Shown: piece by piece, positions 8,604 to 16,753 of the stretch
How positions within the stretch are numbered: position 1 is the stretch's first letter
Layout of the letters: each line of letters opens with the position of its first letter
Assembly: GCA_937950325.1 (NCBI GenBank)
Contig: CALFDJ010000046.1
Coordinates: 1 to 64,000, forward strand
DNA length: 64,000 nucleotides
DNA from: an uncultured Collinsella sp.
GTDB taxonomy: Bacteria > Actinomycetota > Coriobacteriia > Coriobacteriales > Coriobacteriaceae
Direction: 5' to 3'
Notes under the pieces: generated by a model
The model's database searches: none
What the model was told of the DNA's origin: nothing
Seen by the model: the letters and a program-made list of their open reading frames with translations, nothing else
Position numbers and translations under genes: made by a program

Positions 8604-9140
8604 CTACTTGGCGGCCTTACCCAGCTTGCGGCGGATGTGCTCGCCAACGTAGTGGATACCCTTGCCCTTGTAAGGCTCGGGAGGACGATGGCCGCGGATC
8701 TCAGCGGCGATCTGACCGACCTGCTGCTTGTTGATACCCTTGACGTTCACGTGGGTGTTGTCGGGAACCTCGAAGGTGATGCCCTCGGGAGCCTCGACGA
8801 TCACGGGGTGCGAGAAGCCCAGGGAGAACTCGAGGTTCTTGCCCTTCTGCTGCACGCGGTAACCGACGCCGGCGAGCTCGAGCTTCTTCTCGAAGCCCTC
8901 GGAAACGCCAACAACCATGTTGTGGATGAGGGCGCGGGTGAGGCCGTGGCGGGCACGGGTCTCACGCTCGTCGTCGGGACGGGAAACGGTGAGAACATTG
9001 TCCTCGACGTTGATAGCGAGCTTCTCAAAGACATCGAGCTCGAGCTGGCCCTTGGGGCCCTTGACGACAACGTTGTTGCCGTTGACTGCCACTTCGACTC
9101 CGGCGGGAATCTGGACAGGCTTATTACCGATACGAGACAC
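8604..9140 (-). CDS. rplF: 50S ribosomal protein L6
   Basis: The 178-residue L6 starts MSRIGNKPVQIPAGVEVAVN and contains the two repeated L6 domains, ending with the signature PEPYKGKGIHYVGEHIRRK. It sits at the base of the P-stalk near the sarcin-ricin loop. It is 33 nt downstream of rpsH, in standard order. Confidence 0.98.
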   Translation of the reverse strand: MSRIGNKPVQIPAGVEVAVNGNNVVVKGPKGQLELDVFEKLAINVEDNVLTVSRPDDERETRARHGLTRALIHNMVVGVSEGFEKKLELAGVGYRVQQKGKNLEFSLGFSHPVIVEAPEGITFEVPDNTHVNVKGINKQQVGQIAAEIRGHRPPEPYKGKGIHYVGEHIRRKLGKAAK

Positions 9141-9173
9141 GGTGATCTCCTTTCCTTCTACCTACCGAGCGAA

Positions 9174-9572
9174 TTACCAGACGTAAGCGATGATCTCGCC
9201 GCCGACGTTGTGCTTGCGAGCATCGCGGTCGGTCATGACGCCATGGCTGGTGGAAATAATGGCGGTACCAAGGCCACCGCGGACGCGGGGCATGTCGGCA
9301 ACGCCGGTGTACTTACGCAGGCCCGGCTTGGAAATGCGGCGGATGCCGTTGATGACCTTAGCCTTCTTGGGACCATACTTAAGCGTGATGTGCAGAGTCT
9401 TCTGGGGAACGGTGTCCTCGACATCGTAGCCCTCGATGTAGCCCTCCTCGTGCAGAACACGAGCGATCTCGACGAGCTTCTTGCTGCTCGGCATGGAGAC
9501 CGTGGCCTTGTTCACAGAGTTAGCGTTACGGATGCGCGTAAGCATATCTGCGATCGGGTCTGTAAGGTTCAT
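9174..9572 (-). CDS. rpsH: 30S ribosomal protein S8
   Basis: The 132-residue S8 starts MNLTDPIADMLTRIRNANSV and ends with the diagnostic GGLGTAIISTSHGVMTDR(D/E)AR and GGEIIAYVW. It binds the central domain of 16S rRNA; in enterobacteria it represses the spc operon by binding its mRNA upstream of rplE. In this genome rplE has acquired a new upstream region, so such a feedback site would need to lie in the new leader. Confidence 0.98.
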   Translation of the reverse strand: MNLTDPIADMLTRIRNANSVNKATVSMPSSKKLVEIARVLHEEGYIEGYDVEDTVPQKTLHITLKYGPKKAKVINGIRRISKPGLRKYTGVADMPRVRGGLGTAIISTSHGVMTDRDARKHNVGGEIIAYVW

Positions 9573-9691
9573 ACAGATTCTCCTTCGTTCTTGATGAACA
9601 CGTGCTCTTGGTTCTTCACCGCCCTTAACGGCAAAGCCTTTTTAGCGCGTTTTCCCTGTTCCAAACGGATGCTTGAAACGCTGGTAGTGAC

Positions 9692-9877
9692 TTACCAGCT
9701 GGCCTTCTTAACGCCGGGAAGCTCGCCCTTGAGTGCAAGCTCACGGAAGCAGACACGGCACAGGCCGAACTTGCGGTACACAGAGTGCGGACGGCCGCAG
9801 CGCTGGCAGCGCGTGTACTCACGAGTAGAGAACTTCTGCTTGCGATTGCACTTGACGATCATCGATGTCTTAGCCAC
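9692..9877 (-). CDS. rpsN: 30S ribosomal protein S14, zinc-binding type Z
   Basis: The 61-residue short S14 begins MAKTSMIVKCNRKQKFSTRE and has two C-x2-C pairs (CQRCG and CRVCF), the zinc ribbon of the type Z form typical of gram-positive bacteria. It belongs to the 30S head. A 119-nt gap separates it from rpsH, and 79 nt separate it from rplE. Confidence 0.97.
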   Translation of the reverse strand: MAKTSMIVKCNRKQKFSTREYTRCQRCGRPHSVYRKFGLCRVCFRELALKGELPGVKKASW

Positions 9878-9956
9878 TTATATCCTCCTCACATAGAGTA
9901 TTGTTCGCCCCAAGCGCCGCCCCCTTGTGGGAACGGCGCTTATAGGGCAGGTGAAC

Positions 9957-10514
9957 CTATTTCTTGAACGGGAAACCGAAGGCGTCCAGAAGGGCCTTGG
10001 CCTCCTCATCGGTGTTGGCGGTGGTCACGAAAGTGATGTCCATACCACGCTGGTGATCGACGGAGTCGAAGTCGATCTCGGGGAAGATGAGCTGCTCGGT
10101 GACGCCCATGGAGAAGTTACCACGGCCGTCGAAGCTCTTGGCGGAGATGCCGCGGAAGTCGCGGATACGGGGGATCGCGACGGAGGTCAGACGATCGAAG
10201 AACTCCCACATACGGTCGCCACGCAGGGTAACCTTGCAGCCGATCGGCATACCGGCGCGCAGGCGGAAGGTAGCGATGGACTTGCGGGCACGGGTGATCA
10301 TCGGCTGCTGGCCGGTGATGGCGCGCAGGTCGCGCACGGCACCGTCGATGGCCTTGGAATCGGTAGCGGCCTCGCCGACACCCATGTTCACGACGATCTT
10401 CTCAAACTTGGGGATCATCATGACGTTCTCGTACTGGAACTTGTCCTGAAGCTGCTGCTTGACCTCGTTGTTGTACTTGGTCTTCAGACGCGGCACATAC
10501 TTCTCTTCTGCCAT
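9957..10514 (-). CDS. rplE: 50S ribosomal protein L5
   Basis: The 185-residue L5 has the family core (VMMIPKFEKIVVNMGVGEA, ITGQQPMITRARKSIA, TLRGDRMWEFFDRL, FSMGVTEQLIFPEI). It binds 5S rRNA with L18 and forms the B1 bridge to S13. AAGGAG lies 7 nt before the ATG. In nearly all bacteria rplX ends just upstream of rplE; here the next upstream ribosomal gene is 41.7 kb away, and rplE has become the first gene of a separate downstream unit. Confidence 0.98.
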   Translation of the reverse strand: MAEEKYVPRLKTKYNNEVKQQLQDKFQYENVMMIPKFEKIVVNMGVGEAATDSKAIDGAVRDLRAITGQQPMITRARKSIATFRLRAGMPIGCKVTLRGDRMWEFFDRLTSVAIPRIRDFRGISAKSFDGRGNFSMGVTEQLIFPEIDFDSVDHQRGMDITFVTTANTDEEAKALLDAFGFPFKK

Positions 10515-10651
10515 TGTTCACTCCTTCTTGGGGTTTTAAGCACGGGGCGTGGCCACGATGGGTTGTCCTCGTGCCTCCTGGCTGCATCCGCGCCGCTCAT
10601 GGCATTTTGCGGTTTGGACTCGACGCAGCAGGAGCCGACAAAACAATCGGT

Positions 10652-10680
10652 ACTATACGCGCATCGGGAGCGTATTTCCA
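10652..10680 (-). promoter_or_regulatory. Candidate promoter for the split-off rplE-to-rplQ transcription unit
   Basis: On the minus strand TGGAAA (10675-10680, 4 of 6 to TTGACA) and TATAGT (10652-10657, 5 of 6 to TATAAT) are separated by 17 nt. Transcription would start near 10645, giving a leader of about 130 nt before rplE. No other gene lies between here and rplE, and a promoter is required because the upstream genes end at a terminator 41 kb away. Confidence 0.55.
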
Positions 10681-10741
10681 GAAAAACCTCGTCTGCCTGC
10701 ACAACTCCACAACTCCCCCGCACAAATGGGTCCCAAAAAGC

Positions 10742-10808
10742 AGTTGCGGTGAAATAGGGACTGTTGGGCGGCCTAACAGGCTTAAACAGTCCGTATTTCA
10801 CCGCAACT
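10742..10808. repeat. Palindromic repeat, copy A (24-bp arms)
   Basis: Two 24-bp arms (10742-10765 and 10785-10808) are inverted copies with a single mismatch, around a 19-nt loop. The arms begin AGTTGCGGTGAAATA. The same arm sequence recurs at 13521-13599, so this is a dispersed repeat rather than only a terminator. It lies just downstream of the XdhC-like gene and upstream of the rplE promoter; as RNA it would form a strong hairpin but has no T-run. Confidence 0.85.
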
Positions 10809-10825
10809 TATTGGTGGGGATGCGA

Positions 10826-11869
10826 TTAGCGCTTGCGGGGGACGAGTTTGGTGCGGCGCAGGTGGATCATCTCGGCGGCGATGGAGATGGCGATCTCCTC
10901 GGGGTCCTCGGCCTCGATGGCAACGCCGATCGGAAGGTGCAGCTCGTCGATCTGGTCCTGTGTAAAGCCTTCCTGCTCCAGGCGGGCACGCACAAAGGCC
11001 GTCTTGCGACGCGAACCCAGACAGCCCAGGTAGGCAGGCTTGGCACGCATGGCCTGAATCACCACGTCGATATCGGACTTGTGGCCTGCTGTGGCCACGA
11101 CCACCAAGTCGCGCGGGCCGATGGGGCACTGCTTGCTCAGGTTCTTGTAGTCGACCAGACGACGGTCGTAGACACCGGGCACCCAATCGGGGGTCAGCGT
11201 GCCGGGACGGTCGTCGCACGTCACGACGGCAAAGCCCGCCGCCGTGAGCACCCGCGCCGTCGCGGCGCCCACGTGGCCGCAGCCAAAGATGTAGGTCAGG
11301 CCCTCGGGGCAGAGCGTCTCGATGTGCGCCGCGGGAATCTCAGAGGCCGCGTTGGTGTAGGTGACCTTACTCCCCTCCTCCACCAGCGAAAGCCCGGGGC
11401 AGCCGGCAATGGTATGGCGCGATGCCTCGCCATGGTACTCGGCCACATCGCCCTCGAGCGCGCTCGCGATAAACGGCTCAAAGTCGATGACGAAGTCGCC
11501 GATGCGCCGATAGACCAAGACGTCGGCAATTTCCTGAAACAACGGTGCCTGGGTCGCATCCAGATGCAGATAGCACAGGCAGATGGCTCCGCCGCAGATC
11601 ATGCCGGTATCGGAGTTCTCGCCGCCCATGGTGTAGCGGACCAGACGCGATTGCCCCGCGGCCAGCAGCTCTCGCGCCTCGTCCAGCGCAAAGAGCTCGA
11701 TCTTGCCGCCGCCGATGGTGCCCGCCTGGCTGCCGTCGGCAAAGACGACCATCCAGGCGCCCACGCCGCGCGGCGACGACCCCGCCGTGCCGGCCACGAC
11801 CACGAGCTCGCACGTCTCGCCAGCACGCAGGGCGACAAGCGCCGCATTCACAACATCGAGCTTTTCCAT
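10826..11869 (-). CDS. XdhC/CoxI-family molybdenum hydroxylase accessory protein
   Basis: The 347-residue protein has the XdhC_CoxI domain (about 10-80: ELVVVAGTAGSSPRGVGAWM, TIGGGKIE) and a C-terminal Rossmann XdhC_C domain (from about 185: LTYIFGCGHVGAATARVL, then VVATAGHKSD, YLGCLGSRRKT). Proteins of this family bind molybdenum cofactor, help sulfurate it and insert it into xanthine-dehydrogenase-type enzymes. Here the client is presumably XdhD at 35.4-38.2 kb. It is 9 nt downstream of yqeB. Gene symbols in this group are used inconsistently, so I give none. Confidence 0.9.
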   Translation of the reverse strand: MEKLDVVNAALVALRAGETCELVVVAGTAGSSPRGVGAWMVVFADGSQAGTIGGGKIELFALDEARELLAAGQSRLVRYTMGGENSDTGMICGGAICLCYLHLDATQAPLFQEIADVLVYRRIGDFVIDFEPFIASALEGDVAEYHGEASRHTIAGCPGLSLVEEGSKVTYTNAASEIPAAHIETLCPEGLTYIFGCGHVGAATARVLTAAGFAVVTCDDRPGTLTPDWVPGVYDRRLVDYKNLSKQCPIGPRDLVVVATAGHKSDIDVVIQAMRAKPAYLGCLGSRRKTAFVRARLEQEGFTQDQIDELHLPIGVAIEAEDPEEIAISIAAEMIHLRRTKLVPRKR

Positions 11870-11878
11870 TGCCGCCTT

Positions 11879-12673
11879 CTATCCTCTAAAGATATCGGTG
11901 AGCATAGCGAGTGCCTCGAGCACGCCGCCGCCGACCGACGTCGCCTTGTCCGAAATGTAGTTGATATAGCTGGCATCGCCGCGCGGATCGGCATCGGCGC
12001 ATTTAAAGCCCTCGGTCACCTGCACGCCGTTCGCCAAAAGCCCGCGCAGACAGCCATCGATCTGCGTGCGCATGGGCGTATCGCCCGCGTAGCCAATCAC
12101 GTCTCCGGCGCGCACGATGTCGCCGATTGCGCGGTCGGACCGAAACACGCCGGCGGCGGGGCTGTGGATTACGCGCTCCTTGCCATAGCCGGCGATAATG
12201 CCCGGCACGCCCGTGTTGGGCTGGGGCGAACCTTGGGTAATGACACGGCCCAAGAAATGCCCGCGCATGGTCTCGACCACGGCGTCGCAGTCAACCGGCG
12301 CGGTAAAGCCCGGCCCCACGGCGATGACGGCAGGCGCCATGTCGCGCGTGGTACCCAGGTTGCGCTTGGCCAAAATCGCGTCGACCACGGCAGCGGGTTT
12401 AAGCTCATCGAGCATCTTGGCCTGGGGGTCTACCACGACGGCGACGTCTCCGGCCTCGGTAATTGCAAGCGCCTCTGCCGGCGTCTGCGCCAAGCGAGCG
12501 CGAATGCCCTCGACCTGGACCTCGCCCAGGCGAATGGCCTCGCAAAAACTGATTGTGCGGCGGATGCACGTGGGAACCGCGATATCGGCCATAACGACCG
12601 ACACGCCGGCGCGCACCAAACGGGCGGCGACGCCCGTGGCGATATCGCCGGCGCCGCGAACATAAACGAGCAT
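11879..12673 (-). CDS. yqeB: Selenium-dependent molybdenum hydroxylase system protein YqeB (EF2563 family)
   Basis: The 264-residue protein starts MLVYVRGAGDIATGVAARLV, the glycine-rich start of the YqeB/EF2563 family, and keeps ITQGSPQPNTGVPG and HSPAAGVFRSDRAIGDIV. The family occurs only with selenium-dependent molybdenum hydroxylases and is thought to help make or insert a labile selenium cofactor; the biochemical step is unproven. It is transcribed divergently from yqeC with 102 nt between them and is followed closely by the XdhC-like gene. Confidence 0.88.
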   Translation of the reverse strand: MLVYVRGAGDIATGVAARLVRAGVSVVMADIAVPTCIRRTISFCEAIRLGEVQVEGIRARLAQTPAEALAITEAGDVAVVVDPQAKMLDELKPAAVVDAILAKRNLGTTRDMAPAVIAVGPGFTAPVDCDAVVETMRGHFLGRVITQGSPQPNTGVPGIIAGYGKERVIHSPAAGVFRSDRAIGDIVRAGDVIGYAGDTPMRTQIDGCLRGLLANGVQVTEGFKCADADPRGDASYINYISDKATSVGGGVLEALAMLTDIFRG

Positions 12674-12775
12674 TCCCGGGGCACCTCCCTGTGCTACGGT
12701 TTGAGCAGAGCAAAAGCGGTTCGACCGCTACTCTGATGATTATTTATTATCACAGTATTATACGGCGGTGAACAG

Positions 12776-13510
12776 ATGGAAACGGTTAGCGGCAATCTTG
12801 CCTCGGCGCTCAGGATCGAGCCGGGCATTACCGCGATTATCGGCAGCGGCGGCAAGTCGACGTTGCTCAAAACGCTGGGTCTTGAGCTCATGCGCGCTGG
12901 CGGCCGCGTGCTCCTCTGCACCACCACGCATATGCTTCCCGTTGCCGGCGTGCCATGGGACGGGTCGAATCGTCGCCTGGACGCCGCGCCTTGGAAGCCG
13001 GGCGCCTCGCATGTCCCCGGTTGCACCTGCGAGGCCTGCGCGGGCCTTGCACGCGGAGGCATCTGCCAGGCAGGCGTCTTGGACCCGGAGACAGGCAAGC
13101 TCTCCGCCCCCGCCGAGCCACTCGGCGGGCTGGCACAGCGCTTTGACTATGTGTTGGCCGAGGCAGACGGTAGCAAGCGACTCCCGCTCAAGGCGCATGC
13201 CGCCTGGGAGCCGGTAATTCCCGCCGGCACGGCCAACGTCATCTGGCTCGTCGGCGCCTCGGGACTCAGCAAGCCCATCAACGAAGCCGTCCACCGCCCC
13301 GAGCTCTTTTGCGAGCGTTGCGGCTGCGAGCTCACCGACATCGCCACGCCCGAGCGCGTCGCCCAGGTGCTCAATGCCGAGATGCAGGCGCTGAAACTCA
13401 GCACCGCACGCGTCATGCTCAACCAAGTCGACACGCTCAGCGACCCCACGATGGCCGACCGCTTCGAGGCAGCTCTCGACCGCCCCGTCGTCGCCAGCAG
13501 CCTCAAGTAG
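12776..13510 (+). CDS. yqeC: Selenium cofactor biosynthesis protein YqeC
   Basis: The 244-residue protein has a P-loop-like start (IIGSGGKSTLLKTLGLEL, residues about 20-37), then LLCTTTHMLP and YVLAEADGSKRLPLKAHAAW, the pattern of the YqeC family that accompanies selenium-dependent molybdenum hydroxylases. It probably binds a nucleotide. A Cys-rich insertion (C-x-C-x2-C, then C) lies near residues 81-95. It is the only plus-strand gene in this half of the cluster, divergent from yqeB and convergent with hyuA. Confidence 0.86.
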   Translation: METVSGNLASALRIEPGITAIIGSGGKSTLLKTLGLELMRAGGRVLLCTTTHMLPVAGVPWDGSNRRLDAAPWKPGASHVPGCTCEACAGLARGGICQAGVLDPETGKLSAPAEPLGGLAQRFDYVLAEADGSKRLPLKAHAAWEPVIPAGTANVIWLVGASGLSKPINEAVHRPELFCERCGCELTDIATPERVAQVLNAEMQALKLSTARVMLNQVDTLSDPTMADRFEAALDRPVVASSLK

Positions 13511-13520
13511 CCGGCCCCAT

Positions 13521-13599
13521 CTCCTCAGTTGCGGTGAAATACGGACTGTTTGGCCGCCCGACGGCCGCAAACAGTCCGTATTTCACCGCAACTGAGGAG
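13521..13599. repeat. Palindromic repeat, copy B (32-bp perfect arms)
   Basis: Arms at 13521-13552 and 13568-13599 are perfect inverted copies of 32 bp and share the core of copy A (AGTTGCGGTGAAATACGGA). It lies between the convergent ends of yqeC and hyuA, where it could end transcription from both sides. Its near-identity to copy A, 2.8 kb away, points to a mobile palindromic repeat family. Confidence 0.9.
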
Positions 13600-13619
13600 G
13601 GGACACGGCATCTTTGCTG

Positions 13620-14987
13620 CTAGCGGGGCACGTAGCGGCCGGGTTGGGCTCCGGTGGGCTCGCCATCGCGCGCCACCAGCACGCCGTTCACAAACACGGC
13701 CTTGGCGCGGCCATGTGCCTCAAAGCCCTCGAGCGGCGTGTAGTCCACGGCCTGATGCTGTGTCGCGGCGCTGATTGTCCAGCGCGCTTTGGGATCCCAC
13801 ACGCACACATCGGCATCGGCGCCCTCGGCAAGACAGCCCTTGCGCGGGTACATGCCAAACACGCGCGCCGGGTTCTCGCTCATCAAGCGGCACAGATCCT
13901 CGGGTCCCAGCTGTCCCTCAAAGCTCGTGGCAATCGCGACGGGACGATGCTCCACGCCGGGCCCGCCGTTGGGAATCGCGCGGAAATCGTCGCGCCCGCG
14001 GTCCTTTTGCCCGTGCAGGTTAAAGCTGCAATGATCGGTCGCAATCGTATCGATCTCGCCGGCCACAAGCGCCTCGCGCAGCGCGGCACGGTCGCCGGCA
14101 TGGCGCAGCGGCGGGCTCATCACGTACTTGGCGCCCGCAAAGCCGTCCTCGCCCTGCTCCAGATAGCAGGTGTCGTCGAGCATCAGATACTGAGGGCAGG
14201 TCTCGACATAGATATTCTTCTGCCCGCGCGCCTTGGCCGCACGAATGGCCTCGAGCCCCAACTTGGTCGAAAGGTGCACCACGTTGACTGGGGCGTCGCC
14301 GGCCAGGTGCGCCAGATACAGCAGGCGGCTCACGGCTTCGGCCTCACACACGTCCGGGCGGCTGAGCGCATGCCCCTCGGGTCCATGAATCCCCTGCTCG
14401 TACACGCGCTTCTGCAGCTCATTCACCAGCGTACCGTTCTCGCAATGCACGCACAGTATGCCGCCAATACGCTTGAGCTCCTCGAGCACCTCGAGCGTCT
14501 CGGCATCGTCCAGGCGCAAATGATCGTAGGCAAAGTAGGTCTTAAACGACGATACGCCCGCCTCGCGCATAGCCGAAAGATCGGCGCGGTTGCGTTCATT
14601 CCACTCGGCGAGTGCCATATGAAAGGCGTAGTTGGCCGTGCAGGTTCCGTCGGCACGGCGATGCCACTCGGCCAAGGCATCGGGCATGGTCACGCCGCGA
14701 TCAGCCGTCGCGTAGTCCACGATGGTCGTCGTACCGCCGCAGGCAGCCGCACGCGTGCCGGTTTCAAAGCTATCGGCTGTCCAATCCATGCCAGTCCAGC
14801 ACTGCATGTGCGTGTGGCCGTCGATAAAGCCGGGAAACACCCAGCAGCCCGCGGCGTCCTCGACGGTATCGTCGGCGCCCGGCTCAATCGCTGCGGCAAT
14901 CCGCACAATCTTATCGCCCTCCATGGCAAGATCGGCGCGGCGAAGCCCCTGGGGCGTCACGAGCGCGCCGTTTTTGATGATGATCAT
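13620..14987 (-). CDS. hyuA: Dihydropyrimidinase/D-hydantoinase-type amidohydrolase HyuA
   Basis: This 455-residue amidohydrolase opens cyclic ureides such as hydantoins and dihydropyrimidines. Metal-site features are present: DGHTHMQ at about 58, a carboxylatable Lys in SSFKTYFAYD (about 150), HCENG at about 183, HLSTKLG at about 237, and D in TIATDHCSF. The family normally has HTHL/HTHM, so the site looks intact. Clustering with ygeW, ygeY and xdhD indicates a ring-opening step on a purine-derived imidazole or hydantoin. mocA lies 8 nt upstream. Confidence 0.92.
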   Translation of the reverse strand: MIIIKNGALVTPQGLRRADLAMEGDKIVRIAAAIEPGADDTVEDAAGCWVFPGFIDGHTHMQCWTGMDWTADSFETGTRAAACGGTTTIVDYATADRGVTMPDALAEWHRRADGTCTANYAFHMALAEWNERNRADLSAMREAGVSSFKTYFAYDHLRLDDAETLEVLEELKRIGGILCVHCENGTLVNELQKRVYEQGIHGPEGHALSRPDVCEAEAVSRLLYLAHLAGDAPVNVVHLSTKLGLEAIRAAKARGQKNIYVETCPQYLMLDDTCYLEQGEDGFAGAKYVMSPPLRHAGDRAALREALVAGEIDTIATDHCSFNLHGQKDRGRDDFRAIPNGGPGVEHRPVAIATSFEGQLGPEDLCRLMSENPARVFGMYPRKGCLAEGADADVCVWDPKARWTISAATQHQAVDYTPLEGFEAHGRAKAVFVNGVLVARDGEPTGAQPGRYVPR

Positions 14988-14995
14988 GTTGCTCC

Positions 14996-15610
14996 TTATT
15001 GATTAATACAGTTGGCCACGCGATCAAAATACGAGCAGGCCGCGATATGCTCCGTTATGCGTCGCTGTCCCTCTGCGGTATCGACATCCCACAGCTCGTA
15101 GGCACGCGCCTCGACCAGCACCACGTCGGTACGGTCCTTGAGAATCGAGCCCCCGCCGTCCTTGCCCTCAAGACGCATGAGTGCATCGAATAGTTCCGCC
15201 GGAAAGAGCACCGGGCTCGAAGGCTCACCGTTGCACGCAAGACGCACCGGATGCTTGCGGCCACGCTCATCAAACGCGCGAACCATGGCCTCAAAAGAGT
15301 CCGCGCTCACAAGCGGCTGGTCGCCCGGTAAAAAGAGGCAACCTTTCCAGTTGCGTTCGACTCCCCACGAAAGGCCCGCACGGACGCTTTCGCTGCGCAG
15401 CTCGCCATCGTGCAGCACGCACGGGCAATGCTTGTCCTCGCAAATCTGGGCGACCTCGGGCCAACGCGTCGAAACCACAACGTCAAAGCCCCGGGGAACC
15501 GAATCGATGGTCCGGGCAATCAGCGGCTCGCCATAGATATCGGCAAGCATCTTGTTAGAGCCAAACCGCTTGCCCTCGCCCGAAGCCATAATGACGCAAC
15601 CGAGTTTCAT
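14996..15610 (-). CDS. mocA: Molybdenum cofactor cytidylyltransferase-like protein, MocA/YgfJ family
   Basis: The 204-residue nucleotidyltransferase starts MKLGCVIMASGEGKRFGSNK, the GT-A-fold start of the MocA/YgfJ family, and has LFLPGDQPLVS with the metal-binding Asp. Enzymes of this group attach CMP to molybdopterin; the YgfJ branch goes with selenium-dependent hydroxylases. I chose the ATG at 15610 because AGGGGAGG lies 8 nt upstream; the frame is open further but the extra residues are low-quality and cross a terminator. Confidence 0.88.
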   Translation of the reverse strand: MKLGCVIMASGEGKRFGSNKMLADIYGEPLIARTIDSVPRGFDVVVSTRWPEVAQICEDKHCPCVLHDGELRSESVRAGLSWGVERNWKGCLFLPGDQPLVSADSFEAMVRAFDERGRKHPVRLACNGEPSSPVLFPAELFDALMRLEGKDGGGSILKDRTDVVLVEARAYELWDVDTAEGQRRITEHIAACSYFDRVANCINQ

Positions 15611-15735
15611 CTCCGCAAACCTCCCCTGGCTGCCTTGGACACCATAGTTGCTATACCCACCATACCAAGCTCGCACTCCGTCGGAACAGGCATGCGCTCG
15701 TTTTTCCAGCGAACGCCCCTTGGCTCTCCATAGCA

Positions 15736-15770
15736 CAAAGGAGGGCACCCCGCGACGCAGGGCACCCTCC
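15736..15770 (-). terminator. Rho-independent terminator after arcC
   Basis: The transcribed minus strand forms an 11-bp stem (GGAGGGUGCCC with GGGUGCCCUCC, including two G-U pairs) followed by UUUG. It lies 18 nt after the arcC stop and before mocA, so mocA-hyuA may have a separate promoter. Confidence 0.65.
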
Positions 15771-15788
15771 TCAATGGTGCAGATATGC

Positions 15789-16739
15789 CTACTCAGCGTC
15801 GCCGGTAAACGTGGTACCGGTCTTGCCGGCAAGGCCATCGCGCGCCTTCTCGAGCAGTGTGATGAGCGCCGTGCGGCCCGGCTTGCTCTCGGCAAATGTC
15901 GAGGCTGCCTGGACCTTGGGCAGCATGGAGCCGCGACCGAACTCGTTGGCCTCGGACAGACGCTTTACGTCAGCCGCGGTCAGCGTGTCGAGCCACTGCT
16001 CGTGGTCGGTGCCAAAGCCAATGGCAACCTTCTCCACGGCCGTCAGGATAACCAGGGCATCGGCGTCGAGCTGCTCGGCGAGCTTCTCGGCCGCAAAGTC
16101 CTTATCGATGACGGCGGCAGCGCCCTTAAGGTGGTTGCCCTGGGCCTTGGTGACGGGAATACCGCCACCGCCGCAGGATATCACCACGTGGTTGGACTCG
16201 ACGAGCGACTTGATGGTGTCGAGCTCGACGATGTTCACGGGCTTGGGCGAGGCAACCACGCGACGGAAGCCCTGCATCTCGTCGTGGATGAACTGGTAGC
16301 CGCGGTCGGCCTCCAGCTCCTTGGCCTCGGCCTCGCTCATCCACGGACCAATCGGCTTGACCGGGTCGGCAAAGGCCGGGTCGTCTGCCGCAACCTCGAC
16401 CTGGGTGAGCACGGTGGCGACACCCTTGTCGATATTGCGGTCGAGCATTTCCTCGCGCAGCGCATTTTGCAGGTCATAGCCAATGTAGCCCTGGCTCATG
16501 GCGCCGCAAACGGACAAGGGGCAGGGAACGTACTTCTGAGGATTAGAGCGCGTGAGCTCAGCCATCGCGTTGGCGATCATGCCCACCTGGGGACCGTTGC
16601 CATGCACGACGACGACCTCGTTGCCCTCCTCGATCAGGTCGACGATAGCCTTGGAAGTCGTCTTGACGGCCTCCATCTGCTCGGGAAGGTTGGCGCCGAG
16701 GGCGTTTCCGCCCAGGGCGACAACGATACGCTTAGCCAT
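15789..16739 (-). CDS. arcC: Carbamate kinase
   Basis: The 316-residue amino-acid-kinase-fold enzyme makes ATP from carbamoyl phosphate and ADP. Motifs: RIVVALGGNALGANLPEQ at the start, VVVHGNGPQVGMI (about 45-57), ISCGGGGIPV (about 190) and VIDKDFAAEKLAEQL. It lies 14 nt downstream of the carbamoyltransferase-like ygeW, so carbamoyl phosphate from a YgeW reaction could be used directly for substrate-level phosphorylation. The E. coli counterpart in the same setting is yqeA. Confidence 0.94.
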   Translation of the reverse strand: MAKRIVVALGGNALGANLPEQMEAVKTTSKAIVDLIEEGNEVVVVHGNGPQVGMIANAMAELTRSNPQKYVPCPLSVCGAMSQGYIGYDLQNALREEMLDRNIDKGVATVLTQVEVAADDPAFADPVKPIGPWMSEAEAKELEADRGYQFIHDEMQGFRRVVASPKPVNIVELDTIKSLVESNHVVISCGGGGIPVTKAQGNHLKGAAAVIDKDFAAEKLAEQLDADALVILTAVEKVAIGFGTDHEQWLDTLTAADVKRLSEANEFGRGSMLPKVQAASTFAESKPGRTALITLLEKARDGLAGKTGTTFTGDAE

Positions 16740-16753
16740 TTCTCAACCCGGCT

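Noticed and set aside
10514..12736. A 740-aa plus-strand ORF
   Set aside because: It runs opposite the XdhC-like and yqeB genes, whose motifs are clear, and reads as low-quality His/Arg/Gly-rich sequence.
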